From Aplectana chamaeleonis (lineage: Eukaryota; Nematoda; Chromadorea; Rhabditida; Cosmocercidae), in the NCBI GenBank assembly GCA_029168955.1, contig JAPDOI010000155.1:186001-250000 (forward strand): a stretch of 64,000 nt of DNA, in the 5' to 3' direction. Below the pieces are notes generated by a model, which was not told the DNA's origin, did not search any database, and saw only the letters and a program-made list of their open reading frames with translations. Positions 1 to 10,489 of the stretch are shown here, one piece after another. The first letter of the stretch is position 1; each line of letters begins with the position of its first letter. The translations under genes were made by a program, and so were the position numbers.

Positions 1-3000
1 TTGGCGCACTTCTACTTGGCCCCTGCCCACGTTCCCCGGCGCTTGGCGCACTTCTACTTGGGTCCTGCACACGTTCTCCGGCACTTGGCGTACTTCTAAT
101 GTGGTTCCGAACACGTTCCTGGCGGTCGGCGCACTTCTAGTTGGGTCCCGAACACGTTCGCCGGCGCTTAGCGCACTTCTAGTTGGATCCCGCATACGTT
201 GCCCAGCGCTTGGCGCACTTCTACTTGGGTCCTGCACACGTTCCCCGGCGCTTGGCGCACCTCTACTTGGGTCCTGCACACGTTCTCCGGCTCTTGGCGC
301 ACTTCTAATGTGGTTCCGAACACGCTCCTGGCGGTCGGCGCACTTCTAGTTGGGTCCCGAACACGTTTCCCGGCGCTCAGCACAGTTCTAGTTGGGTCCC
401 GCATACGTTGCCCGGCGCTTGGCGCACTTCCACTTGGGTCCTGCACACGTTCTCCGGCACTTGGCGTACTTCTAATGTGGTTCCGAACACGTTCCTGGCG
501 GTCGGCGCACTTCTAGTTGGGTCCCGAACACGTTCCCCGGCGCTCAGCACAGTTCTAGTTGGATCCCGCATACGTTGCCCAGCGCTTGGCGCACTTCTAC
601 TTGGGTCCTGCACGTTCCCGGCGCTTGGCGCACTTCTTCTTGGGTCCTGCCCACGTTCTCCGGCACTTGGCGTACTTCTCATGTGGTTCCGTCCACGTTC
701 CTGGCGGTCGGCGCACTTCTAGTTGGGTCCCGAACACCTTCCCCGGCGCTTAGCGCACTTCTAGTTGGATCCCGCATACGTTGCCCAGCGCTTGGCGCAC
801 TTCTACTTGGGTCCTGCACGTTCCCCGGCGCTTGGCGCACCTCTACTTGGGTCCTGCACACGTTCTCCGGCTCTTGGCGCACTTCTAATGTGGTTCCGAA
901 CACGCTCCTGGCGCTCGGTGCACTTCTAGTTGAGTCCCGCACACGTTTCCCGGCGCTCAGCACAGTTCTAGTTGGGTCCGGCATACGTTGCCCGGCGCTT
1001 GGCGCACTTCTATTTGGGTCCTGCACACGTTCTCCGGCTCTTGGCGCACTTCTAGTGTGGTTCCGAACACGTTCCTGGCGCTCGGCGCACTTCTGAGTTG
1101 GGTCCCGAACACGTTCCCGGCGCTCAGCACAGTTCTATTTGGATCCCGCATACGTTGCCCAGCGCTTGGCGCACTTCTACTTGGGTCCTGCACACGTTCC
1201 CCGGCGCTTGGCGCACTTCTATGGGTCCTGCACACGTTCTCCGGCACTTGGCGTACTTCTAATGTGGTTCCGAACACGTTCCTGGCGGTCGGCGCACTTC
1301 TAGTTGGGTCCCGAACACGTTCGCCGGCGCTTAGCGCACTTCTAGTTATATCCCGCATACGTTGCCCAGCGCTTGGCGCACTTCTACTTGGGTCCTGCAC
1401 ACGTTCCCCGGCGCCTGGCGCACCTCTACTTGGGTCCTGCACACGTTCTCCGGCGCTTGGCGCACTTCTAATGTGGTTCCGAACACGCTCCTGGCGGTCG
1501 GCGCACTTCTAGTTGGGTCCCGAACACGTTTCCCGGCGCTCAGCACAGTTCTAGTTGGGTCCCGCATACGTTGCCCGGCGCTTGGCGCACTTCCACTTGG
1601 GTCCTGCACACGTTCTCCGGCTCTTGGCGCACTTCTAGTGTGGTTCCGAACACGTTCCTGGCGCTCGGCGCACTTCTAGTTGGGTCCCGAACACGTTCCC
1701 CGGCGCTCAGCACAGTTCGAGTTGGATCCCGCATACGTTGCCCAGCGCTTGGCGCACTTCTACTTGGGTCCTGCGTTCCCCGGCGCTTGGCGCACTTCTA
1801 CTTGGGTCCTGCACACGTTCTCCGGCACTTGGCGTACTTCTAATGTGGTTCCGAACACGTTCCTGGCGATCGGCGCACTTCTAGTTGGGTCCCGAACACG
1901 TTCCCCGGCGCTCAGCGCACTTCTAGTTGGATCCCGCATACGTTGCCCAGCGCTTGGCGCACTTCTACTTGGGTCCTGCACACGTTCCCCGGCGCTTGGC
2001 GCACCTCTACTTGGGTCCTGCACGTTCTCCGGCTCTTGGCGCACTTCTAATGTGGTTCCGAACACGCTCCTGGCGGTCGGCGCACTTCTAGTTGGGTCCC
2101 GAACACGTTTCCCGGCGCTCAGCACAGTTCTAGTTGGGTCCCGCATACGTTGCCCGGCGCTTGGCGCACTTCCACTTGGGTCCTGCACACGTTCTCCGGC
2201 TCTTGGCGCACTTCTAGTGTGGTTCCGAACACGTTCCTGGCGCTCGGCGCACTTCTAGTTGGGTCCCGAACACGTTCCCCGGCGCTCAGCACAGTTCTAG
2301 TTGGATCCCGCATACGTTGCCCAGCGCTTGGCGCACTTCTACTTGGGTCCTGCACACGTTCCCCGGCGCTTGGCGCACTTCTACTTGGGTCCTGCACACG
2401 TTCTCCGGCACTTGGCGTACTTCTAATGTGGTTCCGAACACGTTCCTGGCGGTCGGCGCACTTCTAGTTGGGTCCCGAACACGTTCGCCGGCGCTTAGCG
2501 CACTTCTAGTTGAATCCCGCATACGTTGCCCAGCGCTTGGCGCACTTCCACTTGGGTCCTGCACACGTTCTCCGGCTCTTGGCGCACGTCTAGTGTGGTT
2601 CCGAACACGTTCCTGGCGCTCGGCGCACTTCTAGTTGGGTCCCGAACACGTTCCCCGGCGCTCAGCACAGTTCTAGTTGGATCCCGCATACGTTGCCCAG
2701 CGCTTGGCGCACTTCTACTTGGGTCCTGCACACGTTCCCCGGCGCTTGGCGCACTTCTACTTGGGTCCTGCACACGTTCTCCGGCACTTGGCGTACTTCT
2801 AATGTGGTTCCGAACACGTTCCTGGCGGTCGGCGCACTTCTAGTTGGGTCCCGAACACGTTCCCCGGCGCTTAGCGCACTTCTAGTTAGATCCCGCATAC
2901 GTTGCCCAGCGCTTGGCGGACTTCTACTTGGGTCCTGCACGTTCCCCGGCGCTTGGCGCACCTCTACTTGGGTCCTGCACACGTTCTCCGGCTCTTGGCG

Positions 3001-3960
3001 CACTTCTAATGTGGTTCCGAACACGCTCCTGGCGGTCGGCGCACTTCTAGTTGGGTCCCGAACACGTTTCCCGGCGCTCAGCACAGTTCTAGTTGGGTCC
3101 CGCATACGTTGCCCGGCGCTTGGCGCGCTTCCACTTGGGCCCTGCACACGTTCACCGGCTCTTGGCGCACGTCTAGTGTGGTTCCGAACACGTTCCTGGC
3201 GGTCGGCGCACTTCTAGTTGGGTCCCGAACACGTTCGCCGGCGCTTAGCGCACTTCTAGTTGGATCCCGCATACGTTGCCCAGCGCTTGGCGCACTTCTA
3301 CTTGGGTCCTGCACGTTCCCCGGCGCTTGGCGCACCTCTACTTGGGTCCTGCACACGTTCTCCGGCTCTTGGCGCACTTCTAATGTGGTTCCGAACACGC
3401 TCCTGGCGGTCGGCGCACTTCTAGTTGGGTCCCGAACACGTTTCCCGGCGCTCAGCACAGTTCTAGTTGGGTCCCGCATACGTTGCCCGGCGCTTGGCGC
3501 ACTTCCGCGGGTCCTGCACGTTCTCCGGCTCTTGGCGCACTTCTAGTGTGGTTCCGAACACGTTCCTGGCGCTCGGCGCACTTCTAGTTGGGTCCCGAAC
3601 ACGTTCCCCGGCGCTCAGCACAGTTCTAGTTGGATCCCGCATACGTTGCCCAGCGCTTGGCGCACTTCTACTTGGGTCCTGCACACGTTCCCCGGCGCTT
3701 GGCGCACTTCTACTTGGGTCCTGCACACGTTCTCCGGCACTTGGCGTACTTCTAATGTGGTTCCGAACACGTTCCTGGCGATCGGCGCACTTCTAGTTGG
3801 GTCCCGAACACGTTCCCCGGCGCTCAGCGCACTTCTAGTTGGATCCCGCATACGTTGCCCAGCGCTTGGCGCACTTCTACTTGGGTCCTGCACACGTTCC
3901 CCGGCGCTTGGCGCACCTCTACTTGGGTCCTGCACACGTTCCACGGCGCTTGGCGCACTT
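1..3960 (+). repeat. 42-bp satellite array 1, with higher-order structure
   Basis: About 95 tandem copies of a 42-bp monomer whose core reads GGGTCCTGCACACGTT followed by CCGGCGCTTGGCGCACTTC. Five monomer variants (tails reading TTCCCCGGCG, TTCTCCGGCA, TTCCTGGCGG, TTCGCCGGCG and TTGCCCAGCG) recur in a fixed order, giving a higher-order period near 209 bp; shorter versions near 167 bp lack one monomer. Several units have lost 2 to 4 bases (for example TGCACGTT for TGCACACGTT). Because 42 is a multiple of three, all frames stay open for long stretches; these are not genes. The array runs off the left edge and ends near 3960. Confidence 0.95.
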
Positions 3961-4150
3961 ATAGCTGCCTCCTGAATAACATGTTACCTACCGTAACCTA
4001 CAGTAAACCTATAAATTCCGACAAGCGAGCCCCAGATTCGTAATCAGCAATACATGTTTATCGCAGTATCCGGAGAAAAATAAAAAAACACCTCAAAAAT
4101 TCCATGGTGGGTACCCTTACCTTGCCGCGAAGCTATGAAAACGCTCATAT

Positions 4151-4293
4151 GATCGATCACTGGTCGAGAGATCGACGGGTAGAACACACGTGGCACGCAC
4201 GGAAGAGAGGAGGTAATGGTCCTATCATTACCTCCTCTCTTGCGTGCGTGCCACATGTGTTCGACGCGGCGATCTCTCGACCAGTGATCGACG
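4151..4293. mobile_element. Short foldback (hairpin) element, copy 1
   Basis: Two arms of about 68 bp form a nearly perfect inverted repeat around a loop of about 7 bases. The outer ends read GATCACTGGTCGAGAG and its complement, and the arms meet at GAGGTAATG. A second copy with the same ends lies at 45246-45403, between two TA tracts, so this is a mobile foldback/MITE family. A TA target is suggested by that copy. Confidence 0.85.
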
Positions 4294-5919
4294 ATAACTT
4301 CTTTCGGAGTGAGTCTAGGCAGGCTACGATTATACCGGAGTCACTCACATTTTCCGCTACTAGTAGCAAGAACATCTTCCCAGATTATCGCCGTATTCAA
4401 TGCGCGCCGAATATGCATTCAACCCGGAGACAAAGCGGTTAGGAGCACAGTCGGAGAACGTGCTGCTAGGGAGCACGTGCTCTTATAGTATTTCAGATTA
4501 CAGCACGTGCCCCGACAAATAAAACTTTCAATGCGTGCATGATACACATTCAACTCGATGAAAAAAGGATTTCCCAAAAATGGAAAGAATGCGAAAAACT
4601 CTTGAGGTGGGACACAGATGCCGGCAGCCTCGATGGTTCAATTACACTAGTTTGCGGTGCTTTGCTTGCCCAGCCGCTGGAGACCTCGTCCAACTAATCG
4701 CGGCCCCAGATAGTGCTCGGCCAGCTGGTCGAGTTGCATGTCGGTGTGCCGGGCGCGTCGCGTGCCGATCTGCAGCTACGATAACGCTGGACTAGCTTGC
4801 AGCACAAGCTCCTGCGATTAAATTTTGCAACACGTGCTCCTACGATAAAATTTTGCAGCACGCGGTGCTTTTTGGAGCACGTGTCCCTGCAATACACTTT
4901 TTCAATGGGAGTGGTCAGTCGAGTTGGATACATATTCGACACGCATTCGGCACCCACATTTTTTAGCTGGCAAGGTACTCCATTTCGCTGATCCCGGACT
5001 ACGCTAAAACGGCTTCTCTGGTTAACCAGAAAAGGTGATATTGGCTAACTACGCTTTTTTTAAATCTACAATTTTTCATCTCGCTACATTACCTTTCCTC
5101 GAGTATTGACAACATGGATGGGAATCAGGGTAAATGAACACCCCCGAATGATCAGAGATTCCTGACAAACAACTAAAAATGACGCAAATGACACTCATAA
5201 AGGGATGGAAAAAATCAAAATCTGCCTACGAAGGCAGTTGCTGAAAGCTTCGTAAACCACGGAAACCTCCGGGTCCATTACGGGGAACGCCGCGAGGTGC
5301 ATCTCTCGGCATGCCACCAACACCCCTTCCACGGGAAGACGTTATTAAGAAACGAATCACAGATCTCTAATAATTAAAAAAGAGAAGAACTATCATAGAA
5401 GTCTACAGCATCATCAAAAAATAAAACGAATTGCAAATCTCATATAACCGAAAATGAGAACTTGGACGGCACGATCTTCGTGATACATCGATTGATGGAC
5501 GCTGCCACCGCCCCTCCCGCGAATGCTCTGTGGAAGAGCCCATCGACCTGCGCAGCCGTAGACATCCCGAATTGACGTCCTGTAGACAACAACTCGGTCT
5601 GCGTCGATTTAAAGCACTCGGCGGGATTGCCGGTCGATGGGCTGTTTAACAGCCCGTCGCCCCCTGCTCAACAGCACACCGGGACGACCCCGCGGAGAGC
5701 TGCCTGTTCGCCTGCGGTGACTGGTTCTGGGCGGATCGACGTCCTGTAGACAACAGCGAACGTCTGAGCTAGAGAGGGGAAAGCTCGCTCCGACTGTATT
5801 CACGAACTCTCTGCATGTAAATATTGAGCTGTTGATCGAGTAATCGAGTTGCAATTGTTTGGAGAATGAAGGTTAAAGGAAAAACTGTCATCTCCGCGCT
5901 GTTAATCCGCGCTTCTTAA
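4294..5919. other. No gene seen; CACGTG-rich stretch and short repeats
   Basis: I see no supportable gene. From about 4455 to 4890 the palindrome CACGTG recurs, mostly as GCACGTGC or GCACGTGT next to CTCCTRCGAT-like sequence, which looks like a decayed tandem repeat. Two copies of GACGTCCTGTAGACAACA lie near 5574 and 5739. Confidence 0.5.
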
Positions 5920-6405
5920 AGGCAGTGTTCACGATAAAAAATGTGTTTCAGTTTCTACCAGGAATGGATAGTGGAAGGGCATAGTGTAACGTTGACGTCG
6001 AAAGAACGCATGAAAGCGAGCCAGGAAAAGCTCCAAAAGTGCCCGAAGTTGCCACTTCGAGCGCAAGGTAAACCCCAAAAGCGCAACACACGCCCACCGA
6101 CGTGAACAAATGAATGCTCGAGAACGTGAGATGAGCGATGATTTCCAATCATTAGCCCCGTTCTTCCCTTCAATTTCCACTTCTCTCTTTACTCAGGCCA
6201 GCTCGCATACATCGGCTGCAAAAGACGGAAGTTACAAGCCTCGGACTGCTCGTCCACCATGTTTCCTTAGCTCAATCTTTAAAGGACCATAACTCCGTTC
6301 TCAGAAGGTCTTGTACGATTTCAGAAACATCATTGGAATCAGCACGGGGCCGTTTTCAAGATAGACGAGAAAACAGAAAAACGATTCTCATCGTGAACAC
6401 TGCCT
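5920..6405. mobile_element. TTAA-target MITE, family T1, copy 1
   Basis: A 486-bp element with terminal inverted repeats AGGCAGTGTTCACGAT...ATCGTGAACACTGCCT, flanked by TTAA on both sides (5916-5919 and 6406-6409). Three more copies of nearly the same length are at 22649, 26445 and 51366. It has no transposase. The TTAA target points to a piggyBac-type transposase acting in trans (inference). Confidence 0.92.
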
Positions 6406-6409
6406 TTAA

Positions 6410-6856
6410 AGACAGCGTTCACGATGATCATCATCGGTGACTTTTCGCAATGAAATGATAGGCGAGAAGGACCCTAGGCTCACAGTGTCGAAAGAACGGT
6501 AGAAAACGAGGCAGGAGCGGCACAATGACGGCTGCAAACAAGCGTTTTGGTGCCCCAGACACGCCTGGTGCCCCAGATCCGCCCCTCGGAATGAACAAAT
6601 GAAGACTCAGATTACAGGAATGATCAAGTTAAGGAAGTGCTGGTAAGTGAGCTGATCGCTTCATTGCACTGATATGTATCATTCTTCTAGCGGTCAATTC
6701 CTCCACGCTCAAAAATCAACTTAAACAAGAGGGGGCCTATTTTGGCTCAAAAACGCGCCTTTGGTGTCCGTTTTAAGCATGCCTTGCTATGTAGGGCACC
6801 AGACCTTCCGTAAGCCGTAGAGATATCGGAAGTGAAACTTATTGTGAACACTGCCT
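6410..6856. mobile_element. TTAA-target MITE with a different interior
   Basis: Ends AGACAGCGTTCACGAT and TTGTGAACACTGCCT match the T1 termini, but the 447-bp interior is unrelated. Its left TTAA (6406-6409) is the right TTAA of the preceding T1 copy, so one element inserted directly into the target site of the other. The right flank is TTGA, a decayed TTAA. Confidence 0.8.
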
Positions 6857-7697
6857 TTGAGCATCAATGGTTATAACTCCAGTCAACTGTTCAATTTTGA
6901 AAATTCTGCTACAAAACCATCTATAACACAAAAATGTATGGAAATTTAATGCTGTGGAAAAACTGATAAAGTGTACGCTAAACACTTTTTCACTGACTTT
7001 CGAAGATTTTCTGTTTCCCGTTTTCTGTTTTCTGTTTCTTTCCCATTTTTTAGAGATTTTTATCTGTTTTCTGTCAAACCGGATTTTCTGTTTTCTGTTT
7101 CCAAATTTTTTTTCCGCATATCCCTGCTCGGAATCGGAACTTATCCTGAGCAGAGCCTTTTAAAGCTCATACATTTTCATTATAGAAAAAGTCTTGTCAA
7201 CTACTGCACATTTTTATTCGATTTTTTGTTATTTTTTCTGTTCAGCTCACACTGCTACACTCCTTACGGTTGTGACGAGCCTTGGGGACTCTTCTTTTTC
7301 TCTGGCAAAACTACAAAATATTCTAGAAATCACGTAAAAATTTCAGTCTGATGAATGGACGAGGCTGCGACGGTAGATCGCCGCGCGCGAGTCGAAACCC
7401 CGTTGGTCAGTGATGCCGTCAACACCGCGCGGACAGCCGCCTGGTCCATGCGTCAGACTAAATCGAATTCGGAAACCATACCTCTTCCCTACCCATTTTT
7501 TGAAAAGTTTGAAGCCCACCTCCCCCGTTGTTCCGTGGGACAGTAACACGGCTTGAAGCCGCTGCATAGAGTCTCTGACCTCACTACACCGAATGCGGGA
7601 AGCGCAGACAGCCTTTGAAAGAAATTTCCTGCTTAGGTCCCAGTCTAACGCTTCCACATTGTGAGTCTTTCACTGAACACATCGCTAGAGACCTCAC
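6857..7697. other. No gene seen; T-rich stretch
   Basis: 6970-7250 is T-rich with repeated TTTTCTGTTT words. Open frames here are short and show no domain or splice support. Confidence 0.5.
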
Positions 7698-7777
7698 CCC
7701 AAACTGATCTATAACTTCATCTACAGTGCGAAGATGGTCCGCAGTTGGTTGAAAGCGAGAAGGAGCTGAGTAATTAC
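7698..7777 (-). other. Possible isolated coding exon
   Basis: On the minus strand, TTACAG precedes GTAATTACTCAG at 7777 and an open 26-codon stretch ends at a GTGAGG donor (7697-7692). It contains polar residues with PTADHLRTVDEVIDQFG. I recognise no family and cannot find partner exons, so it may be a decayed exon or chance. Confidence 0.22.
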
Positions 7778-7819
7778 CTGTAACTACAGACTTCTTTTTG
7801 TAGAATATGAATAATAGCA

Positions 7820-8686
7820 ACTAGAGCTTGGATAAAAGATTACGAAATTTCCTCCTGGTGACAAATGTGATCCGACCAATGAAAATCAGAGCGGCTGTTC
7901 CAGTTAATACAATAATGACTAGTGACACAATGCAGATGTAGTGCACTTTTGTGGCCACCCCTGCAGAACAAGCATATGTAGGATATGCATATCAGACATG
8001 GAAGTCTAATCCAAAAAAGGTTTGGGGGGGGGAGGTAGAGGCACACTCATAGACAATTTACTCACTTTTGGCTAGGTCGAGGCTCGACCGTCGAGCCATT
8101 TTTGTTTCGCCCCGCCATAGCGTCGCAGCTCGAGTGTTCACAGTTTCGCAGGCTCCCTATGCGCGTGGAAAGTATGAATACTGTAACGCCACGTCAGCGC
8201 GCTGGCGTTGAGGAGTATGAATAGCCTAAGTAAGCCTTAGATGCCTATCGGTCCTTCGTAATCGCTCTCGAAAGGATGTGACGCTTTCAACATTTCCCTC
8301 TCCTGATCGTCTACCGCAAGGCACCCAACCTGCAGTTTCAGAGAATCGATCCGGCGGGCGGAAAGAAGTCGTTCCCTTCCAGACAGTTCTCTTGTTCTCC
8401 CACCCCCTTAGTAGAACGAACTGAAGTGCCCATTTACGTGATCGTCTGGGATTTGACTATTTGCAGAGGTCGAGGTTCCTCTCAGGGTCAGGGTGAAGGA
8501 TACGTGTCCTTGTTACAGAGAAGAGCGAGCTCTGATAAGAACAATAAGAGAGTTCCAGAGTGAACGTCCTTGTGGGACGTTTTTCAATCTTCCAATGATC
8601 AATTCCTCAGTTATATCGCCGAAGCTGGAGACGTCAGGATTTTTCAAGTACTGTTATCAGAGCTCGTCCATAGGCGGAAACGTTAA
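7820..8686. other. No gene seen
   Basis: Mixed sequence without a supportable gene. A small perfect hairpin (GGCTCGA CCG TCGAGCC) lies near 8082-8098. The right part reaches the TTAA foldback that starts at 8687. Confidence 0.4.
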
Positions 8687-9143
8687 CGGCAGCATACACG
8701 CTCGTAAACGTATTTGAGATAACTATGGAATTAAAATAGTGTGGCACAGAAGACAACCTCCCGCATTTCGAAGCGTCAAAAACGACCCACAATGACGCTA
8801 CACGAGTGAGAAGCTAGACCCGCCCTGTATGCCCTCCCCCTGTAATTGTTTCCTCCTTCACAACAGGGGTGCCAGGCCATTTCCACCGTCGATTACGTTT
8901 GTGGTTTACCTATTGTACCTATTCCACCACCCACAAACGTCGCCGACGGTGGGAATGACCCAGCGCCCCTGTTTTGAATGAGGAAGCAGGGGGCGGGAAG
9001 ATACAGGGGCGGGACCAACTTTTCAGTCGTGTAGCGGCATTGTAGGTCGTTTTTGACGCTTCAAAATGCAGGGGCGTTGTCTTCTGTGCCATACCATTCT
9101 AATTCCGTTATCACAGTCACGCTCACGAGCGTGTGTGCTGTCT
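8687..9143. mobile_element. TTAA-target foldback MITE, family T3, copy 1
   Basis: The two halves of this 457-bp element are inverted repeats over most of their length: GAAGCGTCAAAAACGACC near 8777 mirrors GGTCGTTTTTGACGCTTC near 9046. The ends read CGGCAGCATACACGCTCGT and ACGAGCGTGTGTGCTGTCT. The left flank is TTAA; the right is decayed. A 456-bp sister copy is at 56686-57141. Confidence 0.88.
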
Positions 9144-9325
9144 ATGAAGGAATTGTGGAAAGAGCCATTCTAAAGTAACCAAAAGAAGAGCTTAGCTCAC
9201 TCCTTTGCGATGCCCATTTCTCGAAGTCAAAATTCGACACTAGCGGCCTCAGAGAAGAACTCTGAAAGAATGCGAATAACTAAGCACCGGATCGAATCTG
9301 AAAAAGGTGAGGCTAATGCCCTCAC

Positions 9326-9570
9326 GTTTGTTTGGTTGTAAGCCTCTGTTGAAGAAAAACCGGAGGTAATGTTCTGGCCTTCATAAAGAAACGTGTTTCT
9401 TGTTGAAGCAGTCGTGTCTTCCGCAGTAAGGTACTCTCCAGAGGTTGTCGACACTTTCCCAGTCGATAGAGGATAAGTTGAGTTGGCGTTGTAAACCGGA
9501 GTTTCTCTACTTTCACTCCGCGTCATATCGGTAAGAACTGAAGAGGAAGTGGATTCGTTTTGAGCCGAAA
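9326..9570 (-). other. Possible exon encoding a Ser/Thr-rich segment
   Basis: On the minus strand an open frame runs from a TTTCGTTTCAG acceptor (just above 9570) to a GTGAGG donor just below 9326. The roughly 81 codons are rich in Ser and Thr and include N-glycosylation sequons such as NIT and NQT, as in mucin-like extracellular linkers. The frame stays open for 128 codons from an ATG at 9613, so an unspliced reading is also possible. No partner exon was found, and the upstream side runs into a MITE at 9681. Function unknown. Confidence 0.3.
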
Positions 9571-9680
9571 CTGAAACGAATATAGGTACATATGTTAGGG
9601 TTTGTCGCTGCAATGCCGTATTTGCAGTGTTCGCGAAGGTGAGACATATTTGTAGAATTCGAATTTATCGTCACTATTAA

Positions 9681-10123
9681 GGGCAGGGTTCGCGGTAAGG
9701 ACGGTTGTTGTGCTATTCTCATCAGAAGGTTGATCTGGCCATCACAAAATAGAAAATAATTAAAGAATTGGAGAAAAACCGATCAGGAACTAGTAATTGC
9801 TTGGTGTACTCCCGCCCCGAACTATCGATATTTATCTAAATGCCTAATTTTTCAATTTTTATTTTGCTTCTAGAGTAAATTCTGAGCACTTCCGGAGGCC
9901 ACTGACTACTTTGAGAGCGAAATAAAAGACGGATGAAGACGCGTTAATGAAAATCTCGTTAATTAGGGGGCGGCCGACTCCTGTAATTAGCCGTTATACC
10001 TTGTTTTTGAGCGTTTTTTCCGGCGAATTTCCAGGGTTTTCGACTTATTTCTACTTTTTTGATGGCTAAATCTACATTCTTATGAAGAGAGCTTGAAAAT
10101 CGTTTTCTTTGCGAACCCTGCCT
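9681..10123. mobile_element. TTAA-target MITE, family T2, copy 1
   Basis: A 443-bp element with ends GGGCAGGGTTCGCGGTAA and TTTGCGAACCCTGCCT, preceded by TTAA at 9677-9680 and followed by ATAA. The same family, inverted, is at 23220-23652. It is non-coding. Confidence 0.85.
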
Positions 10124-10251
10124 ATAAATAGCAATGAAAATAAAGCAAAAGCTCATAGAATGTGAGTATTTTTATGTGAAGGTGGCCCTGCAACAAATTA
10201 TAGGATTCCTTTTAAGCTTACGACAGCTACGCAAGCTGTTTCAAAATAGAT

Positions 10252-10489
10252 AAAGTCGGTCCGAAGGAGACCGTCCACCCACGCGGTCGGCGTGGTTGTC
10301 GATGCGGCAGTTGCGAAGACATTCTTTAAGACGTGTGATTCAATTACCAAGAATATTAGATGAAGATTGCAAACCCTCCAAGTCAGCTGTCTGCAGGTGT
10401 AGCAACGCTCGTCCAAAAAATACCTTCGCGATGGCCGCTTGGCATGCAGCCCGACCGCGTGGGCGGACAGTCTTCATGAGACAGACTTT
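10252..10489. mobile_element. MITE with GTCCGCCCACGCGG-type termini, copy 1
   Basis: A 238-bp element with imperfect terminal inverted repeats of about 38 bp starting AAAGTC and containing CCACCCACGCGGTCGG. Relatives with the same terminal core are at 21848-22140 and 57625-57865. Confidence 0.75.

Noticed and set aside
1..3960. Array 1 as a CRISPR-like array
   Set aside because: There is no repeat/spacer alternation; all units are variants of one monomer in a eukaryotic context.
5929..6292. Open frames of 60 to 126 codons inside T1 MITEs (also 26392, 51209, 51556)
   Set aside because: They recur because the MITE is repeated, differ in length and start between copies, and resemble no protein.
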